From Flavobacterium cerinum (GTDB lineage: Bacteria; Bacteroidota; Bacteroidia; Flavobacteriales; Flavobacteriaceae), in contig NZ_CP101751.1 of NCBI RefSeq assembly GCF_024496085.1, positions 1,798,001 through 1,862,000 on the forward strand: a stretch of DNA of 64,000 bases. The letters run 5' to 3'. Positions within the stretch are counted from its first letter, which is position 1. Each line of letters begins with the position of its first letter. The notes under the pieces were generated by a model. It was not told the origin of the DNA, made no database searches, and saw only the letters and a list, made by a program, of their open reading frames with translations. Below, in pieces: positions 25,719-35,322 of the stretch. Made by a program: the position numbers and the translations under genes.

Positions 25719-27920
25719 TTAATAAGTCAGAACTAATCCGCCGCCTAATCCCATGTCACTGTCATAATGAGCGGAAAGCGACCAGTATTTGGTCAGAATA
25801 TAACGGGAACCGGCACTATATTCGAAATCGGTATTCCAGGCTCCCCATAATCGCAATCGCTCGGTTACCGGAATGTCTTTTCGGGTAAACTGTAAACGGG
25901 TCTTTCCTTCGTGGTCGACCCGCATATCGGCATTGATAAGCCACGGAAGCTGATAAATGATTCCGATACAAGCAACCGCTCTTTGATCCTGAGTGCTAAG
26001 CTGACCAAAAAGATTTTTTTCGCGCTCCAGACTATTGTGATAACGGAAATCAAATCCGGTATAAACGGATAAGTACTGGTTTTTATCCAGATAACGTCCG
26101 AAATGAGCTTCAGTTTCGTATCCTGCTTTTTTGTCTAATCCCAAACGCCATTCGACATCAAAAAAGTTTCGGGTATTTTCTAAACGCATTTCACCGTCAC
26201 TACCGTTACTTTCAAAGCCTACTTCAGCTGAAAAATAATAACGACGATCATCATTGTATACCATTTTAAGGGCTTTTTTCGGATCCGGGAATTGTGGATT
26301 CGGCGGAGAGTTTTCGTAAGTGAAGATACGTCCCATTCCTGCCATCATATGATATAAAATATGACAATGGAAATACCAGTCGCCATATTCTTCTGACGCA
26401 TGAAATTCAATTGTATCCGTTTCCATCGGCATGATATCAAGTACATTTTTTAAAGGAGCATAATCACCCTGGCCGTTTAAGATTCTAAAAAAATGGCCGT
26501 GTAAATGCATCGGGTGGCGCATCATCGAATTGTTGGTAATCACAATACGGATGTTTTCTCCTTTTTTGATCATCACCTTATCGGATTCGGATATCGTTTT
26601 GTTGTTCAATGTCCAGACGTAACGATTCATATTTCCGGTTAGTTCAAAATGAAGAGTACGAACCGGCCCGTCTGGTAGATTGGTTTTTACCGGTGATTTC
26701 AGCATCGCATAATTAAGGGTTACAATGTCCGGATTGGAGGTGCTATTTTGACTATGATCGTGTCCTTCCATATCGGCCATTTTAACATCCTTTTTATTCT
26801 CTTCCTTTCCGGTGATTTCAGGGTACATCACAGCATTCATATCCATCTGTTGCAGACTCATGTTCATGCCCATGTCTTTCATGTTACCGCCTACAGTCAT
26901 CATGTCGTTCATCATTTTCATTCCTTCAAAATACTTTAACTTCGGTAAAGGTTGCTGTAGTTGTTTAATCCCCTTACCAAGCCAAAGTGATGCTTGTCCG
27001 GTACGATCCTCAGCAGTCGCAACCAACTCAAAAGCAGTATTGTTTTCCGGTATAGTGACGATAATATCGTAGGTTTCGGAAACACCAACAATAAAACGAT
27101 CAACGGAAACGGGTTGCACGTCCATACCATCACTGGCTACGACATCCATTTTTCCACCGGCATAATTGAGCCAGAAATAAGTAGAAGCACTTCCGTTAAT
27201 AATCCGTACCCTAACTTTTTCTCCGGGTTTGAATTGCGGCGCATGATCTTCGGTTTTACCGTTCACAAAGAAACGCTCATAATAAACATCACTGACATCC
27301 ATAGCATGCATACGTTTCCATTCATTTGTCAGTTTTGTCTTAAAATGGCCTTTGCCGATAGCTTCTGCGTAATTTTGAGTAGCGCCTTTTTTTATTGAAT
27401 ACCAATCGTTAGCCTTGTGTAATGAGCGTTCAATCTCGTGTGGATTGGCATCCGTCCAGTCACTCAACAACATTGTATATTCCGGTAATTTAGGTTCCTC
27501 TTTTTTATGGATGATAAAAGCACCGTACATACCGTTTTGTTCCTGTAACATCGTATGAGAATGATACCAGTAGGTTCCGCTTTGTTTGATCGGAAACTTA
27601 TAAGTATGCGTTGTCATACCTTTTATCGGAGCGGTGGTTAAATACGGTACACCGTCCTGTTCATTAGGCAATAGTAAACCATGCCAGTGAATAGATGTTT
27701 CATGATGCATTTCGTTGTGCACGCGGATAATCGCTGTATCGCCTTCTGTGAAATGTAGAGTAGGAGCGGGAATACTACCGTTTATGGCAATACCTTTTAC
27801 TTTTTTGCCGGTGTAATTAACAATTGTATCCCTGACATACAAATCGTATTCTTTGGTGTTTTGGGACCAGCCGCTCCAGAACACCAATAGTAACAGGAAA
27901 AGGGAAAAACCAGATTTCAT
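25719..27920 (-). CDS. Multicopper oxidase (CopA-like) with C-terminal CopB-like barrel
   Basis: A 733-residue secreted copper-resistance protein. After a signal peptide (about 1-19) come cupredoxin domains with the copper ligands HWHG, WYHSHT, HPMHLHGHFFRI and the type 1/2/3 site HCHILYHMMAGM, so it should oxidise Cu(I) to less toxic Cu(II). A Met/His-rich insert (about 335-395, with repeated MxxM, MxM and GHDH) resembles CopA copper-binding loops. After about residue 565 the sequence changes to alternating aromatic beta strands (YFSAEVGFESNG, YLSVYTGFDFRYH, ending GGGLVLTY), like the CopB outer-membrane barrel. That makes it a CopA-CopB fusion anchored in the outer membrane. It starts 4 bases after the HMA protein. 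Confidence 0.88.
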   Translation of the reverse strand: MKSGFSLFLLLLVFWSGWSQNTKEYDLYVRDTIVNYTGKKVKGIAINGSIPAPTLHFTEGDTAIIRVHNEMHHETSIHWHGLLLPNEQDGVPYLTTAPIKGMTTHTYKFPIKQSGTYWYHSHTMLQEQNGMYGAFIIHKKEEPKLPEYTMLLSDWTDANPHEIERSLHKANDWYSIKKGATQNYAEAIGKGHFKTKLTNEWKRMHAMDVSDVYYERFFVNGKTEDHAPQFKPGEKVRVRIINGSASTYFWLNYAGGKMDVVASDGMDVQPVSVDRFIVGVSETYDIIVTIPENNTAFELVATAEDRTGQASLWLGKGIKQLQQPLPKLKYFEGMKMMNDMMTVGGNMKDMGMNMSLQQMDMNAVMYPEITGKEENKKDVKMADMEGHDHSQNSTSNPDIVTLNYAMLKSPVKTNLPDGPVRTLHFELTGNMNRYVWTLNNKTISESDKVMIKKGENIRIVITNNSMMRHPMHLHGHFFRILNGQGDYAPLKNVLDIMPMETDTIEFHASEEYGDWYFHCHILYHMMAGMGRIFTYENSPPNPQFPDPKKALKMVYNDDRRYYFSAEVGFESNGSDGEMRLENTRNFFDVEWRLGLDKKAGYETEAHFGRYLDKNQYLSVYTGFDFRYHNSLEREKNLFGQLSTQDQRAVACIGIIYQLPWLINADMRVDHEGKTRLQFTRKDIPVTERLRLWGAWNTDFEYSAGSRYILTKYWSLSAHYDSDMGLGGGLVLTY

Positions 27921-27924
27921 CCTG

Positions 27925-28770
27925 TTATTGTTTTAAAGTTTCAACGGTACTCCCACATGTTAACATAGCGGAACCGTAATAAGGATTTTTTACGGTATTT
28001 TCTTTACTTAGCCAATAAGCACCTTTACCGTCGTTATACATCGGACATTTTTGATAGTATATAGTAGTACCTTTTGTAGTCAGTTTTGCCAGCGTAAACA
28101 AATCTTCTGATAAAGAAGCAAAATGATCCCGTTGATGTTTGATGTCATTGGTTTCGGCAATATGTTCTGCGTCGGTTTTAAGATTGTTTTGGATTTTCAT
28201 CCATACCGTATGCTGATTTGCTTGTATCGCACTCATCGGAACAGATCCGATTGCTTTTGTAAGTTCGGAAGCTTTGGCAGCAGCCATTTTACCGTCTGAT
28301 TTGATTAAGGCTTCTTTAAGGGAAAAATAGGCGTTGAAAACAGCACCGAATACCGAATTGTTTTGAGTTGCCGCCGTCATATCATGATTGGTATGTGTTG
28401 TATGATTATCCGCTACTGTATTATTTTTTACCGGGCGATCATATTGGCAACATTCCGGTAAATTTTTATAGGCTTCATCCGGAGCGCGGAAAGAATCACT
28501 GTCATATCCGGCATAGGCTACCTTTTTTAGAATCGCTTCGGTATTGGTTTTGGTTTGATCGAAAGTAACGGTTAGTTGATCGGTGTCAATGTTCCAGTCG
28601 GCTTTAACGATACCTTTTTCGTTTGCTGCTTTTTCAATCGTTTTTTTACACATACCGCAATTACCGTATACGGTAACGGTTTCTGTTTTCGGATTCTTAA
28701 TTTGTGCTTCACAGCTTGTTAAAAATAAGGTAGCAATAGAAGCCAGGAATATATTTTTAAATGTTTTCAT
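27925..28770 (-). CDS. HMA / DUF3347 copper-binding lipoprotein
   Basis: A 281-residue probable lipoprotein (lipobox FLTSC, Cys about residue 20). Domain order is a heavy-metal-associated domain with metal-binding GNCGMCKKTIE at about 36-46, a DUF3347 helical domain (about 138-230, VFNAYFSLKEALIKSDG) as found in CusB-type efflux adaptors, and a C-terminal metal-binding-like segment with KCPMYNDG and LTCG. It probably binds periplasmic copper and hands it to the oxidase or an efflux pump. It is immediately upstream of the oxidase and downstream of the HYC_CC_PP gene, giving a copper-resistance operon. Confidence 0.82.
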   Translation of the reverse strand: MKTFKNIFLASIATLFLTSCEAQIKNPKTETVTVYGNCGMCKKTIEKAANEKGIVKADWNIDTDQLTVTFDQTKTNTEAILKKVAYAGYDSDSFRAPDEAYKNLPECCQYDRPVKNNTVADNHTTHTNHDMTAATQNNSVFGAVFNAYFSLKEALIKSDGKMAAAKASELTKAIGSVPMSAIQANQHTVWMKIQNNLKTDAEHIAETNDIKHQRDHFASLSEDLFTLAKLTTKGTTIYYQKCPMYNDGKGAYWLSKENTVKNPYYGSAMLTCGSTVETLKQ

Positions 28771-28855
28771 GGTATTGAAATTTTAGATTAATGAATTTGG
28801 CAAAATGCCGTAAGCCGGCAAAAAGAGCCGGTAATGATCAATTAAATTCTAAAAA

Positions 28856-29248
28856 TCAAATTCGCAATACGTTATTCAGCAGGTAAATAGGCCGCTTATA
28901 GAAAAGATTAGGTGGATTGTAAAGAGAATGATGTGGGTTTTCGATACTTTGAAATACAAAAGGTATTTCTAATATTGAAGGAATGCTGAACTGTATGTGA
29001 AACGGGTTACTGAATTTGGGCGACAGCAATTCTGTTTTTTGCTGATTGTCGTCGATTTTAAATTGCAGTTGTTTGTCTTCACAACAACTTTTTTTCATCG
29101 GTTGCATACCGCAAAGGCATTTATCGGCCTCTGTTACGGGATGGTTTACTGATGCCAGTTCCTGACCACAAAAATGCGCAGAAAGATTAACCCCTACAGC
29201 AGGGATTAAATACAATAGCATTAATAAGGTTACCAGAAACTTTTTCAT
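28856..29248 (-). CDS. HYC_CC_PP family small exported protein
   Basis: A 130-residue protein with an N-terminal signal peptide (KKFLVTLLMLLYLIPAVGVNL) and a conserved pattern AHFCG ... CLCGM ... KSCCED ... ending in a short Pro-rich tail (YNPPNLFYKRP). The His-Cys, Cys-Cys and Pro-Pro elements give the family its name. Members are small Bacteroidota proteins often placed beside copper genes, so metal binding is likely but unproven. A TAATTTTG -7 element lies upstream, consistent with it leading the copper operon. Confidence 0.75.
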   Translation of the reverse strand: MKKFLVTLLMLLYLIPAVGVNLSAHFCGQELASVNHPVTEADKCLCGMQPMKKSCCEDKQLQFKIDDNQQKTELLSPKFSNPFHIQFSIPSILEIPFVFQSIENPHHSLYNPPNLFYKRPIYLLNNVLRI

Positions 29249-29265
29249 CAGAATATATTCTTGGT

Positions 29266-29273
29266 CAAAATTA
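29266..29273 (-). promoter_or_regulatory. -7 element upstream of the copper cluster
   Basis: Minus strand TAATTTTG matches TAnnTTTG, 17 bases before the first gene of the copper cluster. No TTG -33 is obvious. Confidence 0.4.
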
Positions 29274-29316
29274 TTGAATTAATAAGATTTTATCACTAAG
29301 AATGTGTTAAAAAGAA

Positions 29317-30450
29317 TTATAACGTTATTTTTTGCAATCGCTTAGCGGCTTGTTCTAATGTTTGATCATCTTTAGCAAAACAAAAACGAACCAGTTTCAG
29401 GTCTTTATTGTCGGCATAAAATGTAGAAATCGGAATAGTCGCCACACCATACCGGGTGATCAGTTCTTTGGTAAAGTCAATATCATTTTGGTTGGAAAAC
29501 GAAGCATACGAGGCAACCTGAAAATAAGAGCCTTCGCAGGGTAATAAGTCAAATGGTGTTTCAGCCATTAATTCGCTGAATAAAGCTCTTTTGCGACGAT
29601 ATAAATTTGCTATCGCATTAAAATCCACTACATCTAAATACTGACTGATAGCAGCCTGTGACAAACTGTTTACACTAAAAACCAGAAATTGATGTACCTT
29701 TTTAATTTCCCGCATCAGATGTTCGGGTGCAATCGCATAACCGATTTTCCATCCGGTTATATGTAATGATTTTCCAAAGGAAGAGATAATGACACTTCTG
29801 TCACGTAACGCTGTACGGGTGTTTACAGAAATATGTTTTTGTTCGAACGTAATATATTCATATACCTCATCTGATAATAAGATCACATCGGGATATAAAG
29901 CCAATATTTTTTCCAACTGTATAAAATCCGTTTCCGACCATGTTTTTCCGGTAGGATTATGCGGATTGTTGATGATCAACATTCTTGTGTTAGCGTTTAT
30001 CTTGGTTTCGATAGCTTCCCAGTTAGGGGTGTAATCGTCATTTAAAGATACTCGTATGGGATTTGCATTACTTAACAGGATCGGCGCTTCATAACAATCA
30101 TAACTCGGATCAAGGATAATGACGTCTTCATTTTTGTTAACCAACGCTTGTATTGTGGCAAAAATGGCCTCAGTAGCACCGGCTGTTATTACAATATCGG
30201 TAGCAGAATTAATATTTCGTTGATATGATGCTGAGGTGAGTCGGGTTATTTTGTCCAGTAACCCGGGATGACCGGCCATAGGTGTATATTGGTGTACGTT
30301 TTCTGTAGCCAACTTTGCTGTAATTGCGGTTAACCGTTCGTCAACCGGAAAGTTCGGAAAACCTTGCGCCAGGTTGATGGCCTGATGTTCGTTAGCCATT
30401 TGTGACATTACGGTAAATATACTGGTGCCGATATGCGGGAGTTTTGACAT
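29317..30450 (-). CDS. Methionine aminotransferase (YbdL-like)
   Basis: Fold-type I PLP enzyme of 377 residues in the class I/II aminotransferase family. It shows NLAQGFPNFPVDERL, the NNPHNPTGKTW cofactor motif, LLSDEVYEYI, and the Schiff-base lysine in ISSFGKSLHITGWKIGY. The sequence best fits the methionine/kynurenine aminotransferase group (YbdL, methionine salvage-like transamination of 2-oxo-4-methylthiobutanoate). A perfect 10-bp inverted repeat in the leader (30465-30495) ends 15 bases before the start and could affect expression. Confidence 0.88.
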   Translation of the reverse strand: MSKLPHIGTSIFTVMSQMANEHQAINLAQGFPNFPVDERLTAITAKLATENVHQYTPMAGHPGLLDKITRLTSASYQRNINSATDIVITAGATEAIFATIQALVNKNEDVIILDPSYDCYEAPILLSNANPIRVSLNDDYTPNWEAIETKINANTRMLIINNPHNPTGKTWSETDFIQLEKILALYPDVILLSDEVYEYITFEQKHISVNTRTALRDRSVIISSFGKSLHITGWKIGYAIAPEHLMREIKKVHQFLVFSVNSLSQAAISQYLDVVDFNAIANLYRRKRALFSELMAETPFDLLPCEGSYFQVASYASFSNQNDIDFTKELITRYGVATIPISTFYADNKDLKLVRFCFAKDDQTLEQAAKRLQKITL

Positions 30451-30464
30451 GTTTTCTGTTTTAG

Positions 30465-30495
30465 CATCTGACAGTTTTTTAAAAGCTGTCAGATG
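30465..30495 (-). promoter_or_regulatory. Hairpin in the aminotransferase leader
   Basis: CATCTGACAG (30465-30474) and CTGTCAGATG (30486-30495) are perfect inverted repeats around an 11-base A/T-rich loop. On the minus-strand transcript no T-run follows, so it does not look like an ordinary terminator. It may be a leader hairpin or a dyad operator. Confidence 0.5.
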
Positions 30496-30609
30496 TATTA
30501 TCTGTTGGGAATAATATTGGAATTTTTCTGTCTGTGAATATATTCAAAATTTTCCAAGCCGCCGAATAAATTAAGTACCGTTTCCCGCATTAGAGTTGTC
30601 TCTTTTTTC

Positions 30610-30642
30610 AAAAAAGATAAGCCAACCCTAAGGCTGGCTTAT
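30610..30642 (-). terminator. Terminator after scpA
   Basis: On the minus strand ATAAGCCA pairs with TGGCTTAT around a 10-base loop, followed by TTTTTT. The stem starts six bases past the scpA stop. Confidence 0.8.
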
Positions 30643-30647
30643 TATGT

Positions 30648-32771
30648 CTAGGCATCAATCAGGATCTCAAGGATCTTAATGGCTGCTTCACTGATTTTTG
30701 TACCGGGACCGAAAACAGCTACGGCTCCGCTGTCAAATAAATACTGATAATCCTGTGCGGGAATTACACCACCTACGATTACCATAATGTCTTCCCGTCC
30801 GTATTTTTTAAGCTCTTCAATAACCTGCGGGACCAACGTTTTATGTCCGGCAGCCAAAGAGGATACTCCTAAAATGTGAACGTCATTTTCTACAGCTTGT
30901 TTGGCTGCTTCAGCAGGAGTTTGGAATAGCGGACCAATGTCTACGTCAAAACCGACATCGGCATATCCGGTGGCTACAACTTTAGCACCGCGATCATGCC
31001 CGTCCTGGCCCATTTTGGCAATCATAATACGCGGACGGCGTCCTTCCTGTTTGGCAAAAGCATCAGCTAATTGCTTGGCTTTTTCGAAACTTTCATCGTT
31101 TTTGATTTCTTTGCTATACACACCACTAAAAGATTTAATTTGTGCTTTATATCGTCCGAAAACCGATTCGAGTGCATCGCTGATTTCACCCAGAGTTGCT
31201 CTGTTACGCGCTGCATCTACGGCTAATTCTAATAAGTTCCCTTGTCCGGTTTTGGCACATTCGGTTAGCTGAGCTAAACACTCCTGAACCTTAGCCGTAT
31301 CACGGGTTGCTTTAATATGGTCTAAACGTTCGATTTGTTGTTTTCGAACGGTTTGGTTGTCTACTTCTAAAATATGTAGCGGATCTTCTTTTTCAAGACG
31401 GTATTTGTTTACGCCTACAATAATATCTTGTCCGCTATCGATACGAGCTTGCTTACGTGCTGCCGCTTCTTCAATACGAAGTTTCGGAATTCCGGCTTCA
31501 ATGGCTTTTGTCATACCACCCAGTTCTTCCACTTCTTCGATTAACGCCCATGCTTTCTGTGCAATTTCATGAGTCAGACTTTCTACATAATAACTTCCGG
31601 CCCACGGATCAACCGTTTTGCATATTTTGGTTTCTTCCTGAAGGAAAATCTGTGTATTACGGGCAATACGGGCAGAGAAATCGGTTGGTAAAGCGATCGC
31701 TTCATCCAAAGCATTGGTATGTAGCGATTGTGTTCCTCCGAATGCAGCGGCTGCGGCTTCAATTGCAGTACGGGCTACGTTATTAAAAGGATCCTGTTCC
31801 GTTAAACTCCATCCGGAAGTCTGACAATGCGTTCGTAAAGCCAGTGATTTGTCATCTTGAGGATCAAATTGTTTTAGCAGTTTGGCCCAAAGCATACGTC
31901 CGGCACGCATTTTGGCAATTTCCATAAAATGGTTCATACCGATTGCCCAGAAAAAGGATAAACGGGGAGCGAACTCATCAATTTTCATTCCTGCTGCTAA
32001 TCCGGTACGGATATATTCCAATCCGTCGGCAAGGGTATACGCTAACTCGATATCAGCAGTTGCTCCGGCTTCTTGCATATGATAACCGGAAATGGATATG
32101 GAGTTGAATTTCGGCATCTTTTTACTGGTATAGTCAAAGATGTCGGCTATAATTTTCATCGATGGTGTCGGCGGATAAATATAAGTATTCCGTACCATGA
32201 ATTCTTTTAAGATATCATTTTGGATGGTTCCGGATAACAGTTTTGCTTCTACACCTTGTTCTTCAGCGGCTACGATATAAAAAGCCATGATGGGCAATAC
32301 GGCTCCGTTCATGGTCATTGAAACAGACATTTCGTTTAACGGAATCTGATCAAATAGAATTTTCATATCTTCAACACTGTCGATGGCTACACCGGCTTTT
32401 CCGACATCACCCACTACGCGTTCGTGATCACTGTCGTAACCGCGGTGTGTGGCTAAATCGAAAGCAACGGATAAACCTTTTTGTCCGGCAGCAAGATTTC
32501 TACGGTAGAAAGCATTACTTTCTTCGGCCGTTGAAAACCCGGCATACTGACGGATAGTCCATGGTCGGCGAACGTACATGGTCGCGTAAGGTCCGCGTAG
32601 GTTAGGGGCAAATCCGGCTCCGAAGTGAAGATGTTCCAAATCTTGCAAATCGTCTTCGGAATACGTTTTTTTTACCAAAATTCCTTCTGCATTTACAACC
32701 GATTCGGTGTTCGTTGCTTCCGGTTTTGTTTTGGAATTTTCCAGGGTTATATGTTGAATGTTTTTTCTCAT
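30648..32771 (-). CDS. scpA: Methylmalonyl-CoA mutase, large (catalytic) subunit
   Basis: Adenosylcobalamin enzyme that interconverts succinyl-CoA and (R)-methylmalonyl-CoA in propionate metabolism. The 707-residue protein has the TIM-barrel substrate domain ([28 protein letters not shown]) and the C-terminal B12-binding domain with [11 protein letters not shown], whose His is the lower cobalt ligand, and the LSSLAAGH loop. It is downstream of the small subunit, 39 bases apart, on the same strand. Confidence 0.96.
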   Translation of the reverse strand: MRKNIQHITLENSKTKPEATNTESVVNAEGILVKKTYSEDDLQDLEHLHFGAGFAPNLRGPYATMYVRRPWTIRQYAGFSTAEESNAFYRRNLAAGQKGLSVAFDLATHRGYDSDHERVVGDVGKAGVAIDSVEDMKILFDQIPLNEMSVSMTMNGAVLPIMAFYIVAAEEQGVEAKLLSGTIQNDILKEFMVRNTYIYPPTPSMKIIADIFDYTSKKMPKFNSISISGYHMQEAGATADIELAYTLADGLEYIRTGLAAGMKIDEFAPRLSFFWAIGMNHFMEIAKMRAGRMLWAKLLKQFDPQDDKSLALRTHCQTSGWSLTEQDPFNNVARTAIEAAAAAFGGTQSLHTNALDEAIALPTDFSARIARNTQIFLQEETKICKTVDPWAGSYYVESLTHEIAQKAWALIEEVEELGGMTKAIEAGIPKLRIEEAAARKQARIDSGQDIIVGVNKYRLEKEDPLHILEVDNQTVRKQQIERLDHIKATRDTAKVQECLAQLTECAKTGQGNLLELAVDAARNRATLGEISDALESVFGRYKAQIKSFSGVYSKEIKNDESFEKAKQLADAFAKQEGRRPRIMIAKMGQDGHDRGAKVVATGYADVGFDVDIGPLFQTPAEAAKQAVENDVHILGVSSLAAGHKTLVPQVIEELKKYGREDIMVIVGGVIPAQDYQYLFDSGAVAVFGPGTKISEAAIKILEILIDA

Positions 32772-32810
32772 TTCAAAGCTGCTGTTATGATGCTGATACG
32801 CTCGGTAAAC

Positions 32811-34178
32811 TTATTGTTTCTCGGTTTCCAGTCGTTCCTGTTCCAGTTTTTCTGCCAATCGTTTTTCGATAATAGGCGTGATTAAGGTTTTACGCGGATT
32901 GATCTTGATAAACGGATACAGTTCTAAATCATGGCTCATACGGTCTTCTTTGTTCGGATATTTGTTGGTTCCTAATAAGATTTCTTTACCGTTGTCGAAT
33001 AAATCCTGCTCTTTTTTAGCACTTTCTCCGATTTTTCGCTGAATAGTACCTTCAATCAGTTGTGTAATAAAACCTCCGTTTGCTTCAATATCTTTAAAGA
33101 GTGTCAGTGCTTTTTCGGCCAGTTGCTCAGTAAGCGTTTCGATATAATAAGCACCGTCGGCCGGATTGTTTACCAGATCAAAATAACTTTCGTGTTTTAG
33201 CACTAAAAGCTGGTTTCTGGAAATACGGTCGCCAAACTCATTGTCTTTATGGTAGATTGCATCATAGGCTAAATTTGAAACCGCATTGGCTCCGCCTAAA
33301 ATAGCACTCATACATTCGGTAGTTGTCCTAAGCATGTTTACATTATAATCGTAAAGGGTTTTGTTCCGTTTTGTCGGTACGGCAATAATATGGCAATCCT
33401 GTTTGTGGTCGTATTCTTTTGCCAATACATTAAAAAGTAAACGGATGGCGCGTAGTTTGGCTATCTCGAAAAAATAGTTGGTTCCTACCGCTACCTGAAT
33501 TGTTATCGGATTCGCAATAGTGGCCACTCTATTAAAATATTCGTTTACATGGGCTAATGTGTAGGCGACTTGTTGTACGGCATTGGCACCTGCATTTTGA
33601 TATAAATCGCTGTTTACACTTAGAAAATTCAGATTCGGACATTTTAGTGCGATATCATTCAGTGTATTAAAATCGGTATCCAGATTCGTATGCCAGTTTC
33701 CGTCTTTTGCCAGTTGTCCGATCGGATCAATGTGCAGGTAGATCGTCGCATTGTATTTTTTGGCAACAGCATCTATTTTCTGAATAAACGGAAGATCGAG
33801 GAAATGGAAATTCAAATAGACCGGAGTAGTTTCCAGCGGAAGAGCTGTCAGTAGTTTTTCAATAGCTACTTTTTCATTTTCCAATGTAAAGCGCAGGCTT
33901 TCGGCTCCTCTGGATAAGGTTTCTTTAGCTCTGGCAATTGATTTGTCAAGATCGTGAACAAAAATATTCTGTACAATCTTAAAACCGGATACTTCGGTTG
34001 AAACGTTTAAAGGTTCGGCGGCTTCGTCAATATGATAAAACGGGCGTACTTTAATGCCTTCCGGGCTTTCCCAAACAAGGGTTTCGTTATAATCGGCTCC
34101 TTTTAATTCGTATTGAATCTGTGTTTTCCATTGTTTGGACGATACAGGTTCAAAATCCGTAAACAGTTTGTTGCTCAT
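32811..34178 (-). CDS. Methylmalonyl-CoA mutase, small subunit
   Basis: Non-catalytic partner of the large subunit, 455 residues. It keeps the barrel domain (FEPVSSKQWKTQIQYELKGADYNETLVW, DRISRNQLLVLKHESYF, NPADGAYYIETLTEQLAEKA) but ends in a short Glu/Lys-rich tail and lacks the DxHxxG cobalamin-binding motif. This is the usual alpha-beta arrangement in Bacteroidota and actinobacteria. It follows the FtsB/DivIC-like gene by nine bases. Confidence 0.93.
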   Translation of the reverse strand: MSNKLFTDFEPVSSKQWKTQIQYELKGADYNETLVWESPEGIKVRPFYHIDEAAEPLNVSTEVSGFKIVQNIFVHDLDKSIARAKETLSRGAESLRFTLENEKVAIEKLLTALPLETTPVYLNFHFLDLPFIQKIDAVAKKYNATIYLHIDPIGQLAKDGNWHTNLDTDFNTLNDIALKCPNLNFLSVNSDLYQNAGANAVQQVAYTLAHVNEYFNRVATIANPITIQVAVGTNYFFEIAKLRAIRLLFNVLAKEYDHKQDCHIIAVPTKRNKTLYDYNVNMLRTTTECMSAILGGANAVSNLAYDAIYHKDNEFGDRISRNQLLVLKHESYFDLVNNPADGAYYIETLTEQLAEKALTLFKDIEANGGFITQLIEGTIQRKIGESAKKEQDLFDNGKEILLGTNKYPNKEDRMSHDLELYPFIKINPRKTLITPIIEKRLAEKLEQERLETEKQ

Positions 34179-34187
34179 AATGCAAAA

Positions 34188-34535
34188 TTAAAGTGATTTT
34201 GTGTCCTCTTCGGGCACATCTTCTTCAAACTCGATGATATAAATATCTTCACTATCCCGTTTCATATAATATTTTTCACGGGCATATTTCTCTATCTGGT
34301 CAGGATTTTTAAGTTTTTTGATATTCTCGCTGTCTTTTTTAATCTCTTCCTGATAGTATTTTTTATTGTCTTCGAGTTCATTTATTTCCTTGTCCAGAAC
34401 ACGGTGTTCGAGATAAGAATAGTTGTCCAGAAACAGCATCCATATGGCAAAAAAAAGGGTTACCAAAACATAACGATTCCCGAATATTTTCAGAAAAGGA
34501 TATTTTGTAACTATTTTTTCAAATGCTTTTTTCAT
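34188..34535 (-). CDS. Septum formation initiator family protein (FtsB/DivIC-like)
   Basis: A 115-residue bitopic membrane protein with a short basic cytosolic N-terminus, one membrane span (about 20-40, YVLVTLFFAIWMLFLDNY) and a coiled coil (about 48-85, DKEINELEDNKKYYQEEIKK). The conserved KNPDQIEKYAREKYYMKR follows. This is the FtsB/DivIC layout, part of the FtsQBL divisome complex in the periplasm. It lies between udk and the mutase small subunit. Confidence 0.88.
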   Translation of the reverse strand: MKKAFEKIVTKYPFLKIFGNRYVLVTLFFAIWMLFLDNYSYLEHRVLDKEINELEDNKKYYQEEIKKDSENIKKLKNPDQIEKYAREKYYMKRDSEDIYIIEFEEDVPEEDTKSL

Positions 34536-34557
34536 GGCTTATAAAGGTAACGATAAA

Positions 34558-35166
34558 TTATGATATTCTTTGGTTGATAACCGCTCGTACTACATCGATA
34601 GCAACGGTGTTGTATTTGTCGTTCGGGATGATAATATCGGCGTACGCTTTAGACGGTTCGATAAACTGTTCGTGCATTGGTTTTAATGTCGACTGATAAC
34701 GGTTTAATACTTCTTCCATATCACGACCGCGTTCGGCAATATCACGTTTTAAACGGCGAATCAGACGTTCGTCAGAATCAGCATGAACAAAGATTTTGAC
34801 ATCAAACATATCGCGTAATTCCGGATTGGTCAGAATTAAAATTCCTTCCACAATCATCACTTTACGCGGATGAGTTACAATAGTGTCGTCCGTTCTGTTA
34901 TGGGTTACAAAGGAGTATACCGGTTGATCAATGGTCTTTCCTTCTTTTAAATCTTTCAGATGGCTTACCAGTAATTCGAAATCAATGGCTCTCGGATGAT
35001 CGAAGTTGATTAACGCTCTTTCATCAAAGTTGAGGTTGTGTGTTGCTTTGTAGTAGGAGTCCTGTGAAATGATTCCTACTTCTGTTTCGGGTAATTCATT
35101 CATAATCTGATGAACTACCGTCGTTTTTCCACTGCCAGTTCCTCCGGCAATACCAATTATAAGCAT
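34558..35166 (-). CDS. udk: Uridine kinase
   Basis: Phosphorylates uridine and cytidine to their 5'-monophosphates in pyrimidine salvage. The 202-residue protein has the P-loop GGTGSGKTT at about residues 8-16, QDSYYK, the NFDHPRAIDF substrate segment and the lid region RLIRRLKRDIAERGRD. Length is typical. It leads a minus-strand run (udk, FtsB-like, mutase subunits) and is divergent from the Crp-type regulator. Confidence 0.95.
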   Translation of the reverse strand: MLIIGIAGGTGSGKTTVVHQIMNELPETEVGIISQDSYYKATHNLNFDERALINFDHPRAIDFELLVSHLKDLKEGKTIDQPVYSFVTHNRTDDTIVTHPRKVMIVEGILILTNPELRDMFDVKIFVHADSDERLIRRLKRDIAERGRDMEEVLNRYQSTLKPMHEQFIEPSKAYADIIIPNDKYNTVAIDVVRAVINQRIS

Positions 35167-35192
35167 AAATAGTTTAGTTGTTTTTTTCTCCG

Positions 35193-35200
35193 CAAAAATA
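35193..35200 (-). promoter_or_regulatory. -7 element upstream of udk
   Basis: Minus strand TATTTTTG matches TAnnTTTG, 26 bases before the udk ATG. No clear TTG at -33. Confidence 0.45.
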
Positions 35201-35322
35201 ATAATTAATAGGAAGTGGGGTTTATTTTTTTTAGTTTTATGCTGTAAGCGTATTATTCAGACCCGGTATAAATTGTATCAGCGGTAACAGACTTTGTTTT
35301 AAAACCTTATAGTAAAAACACA

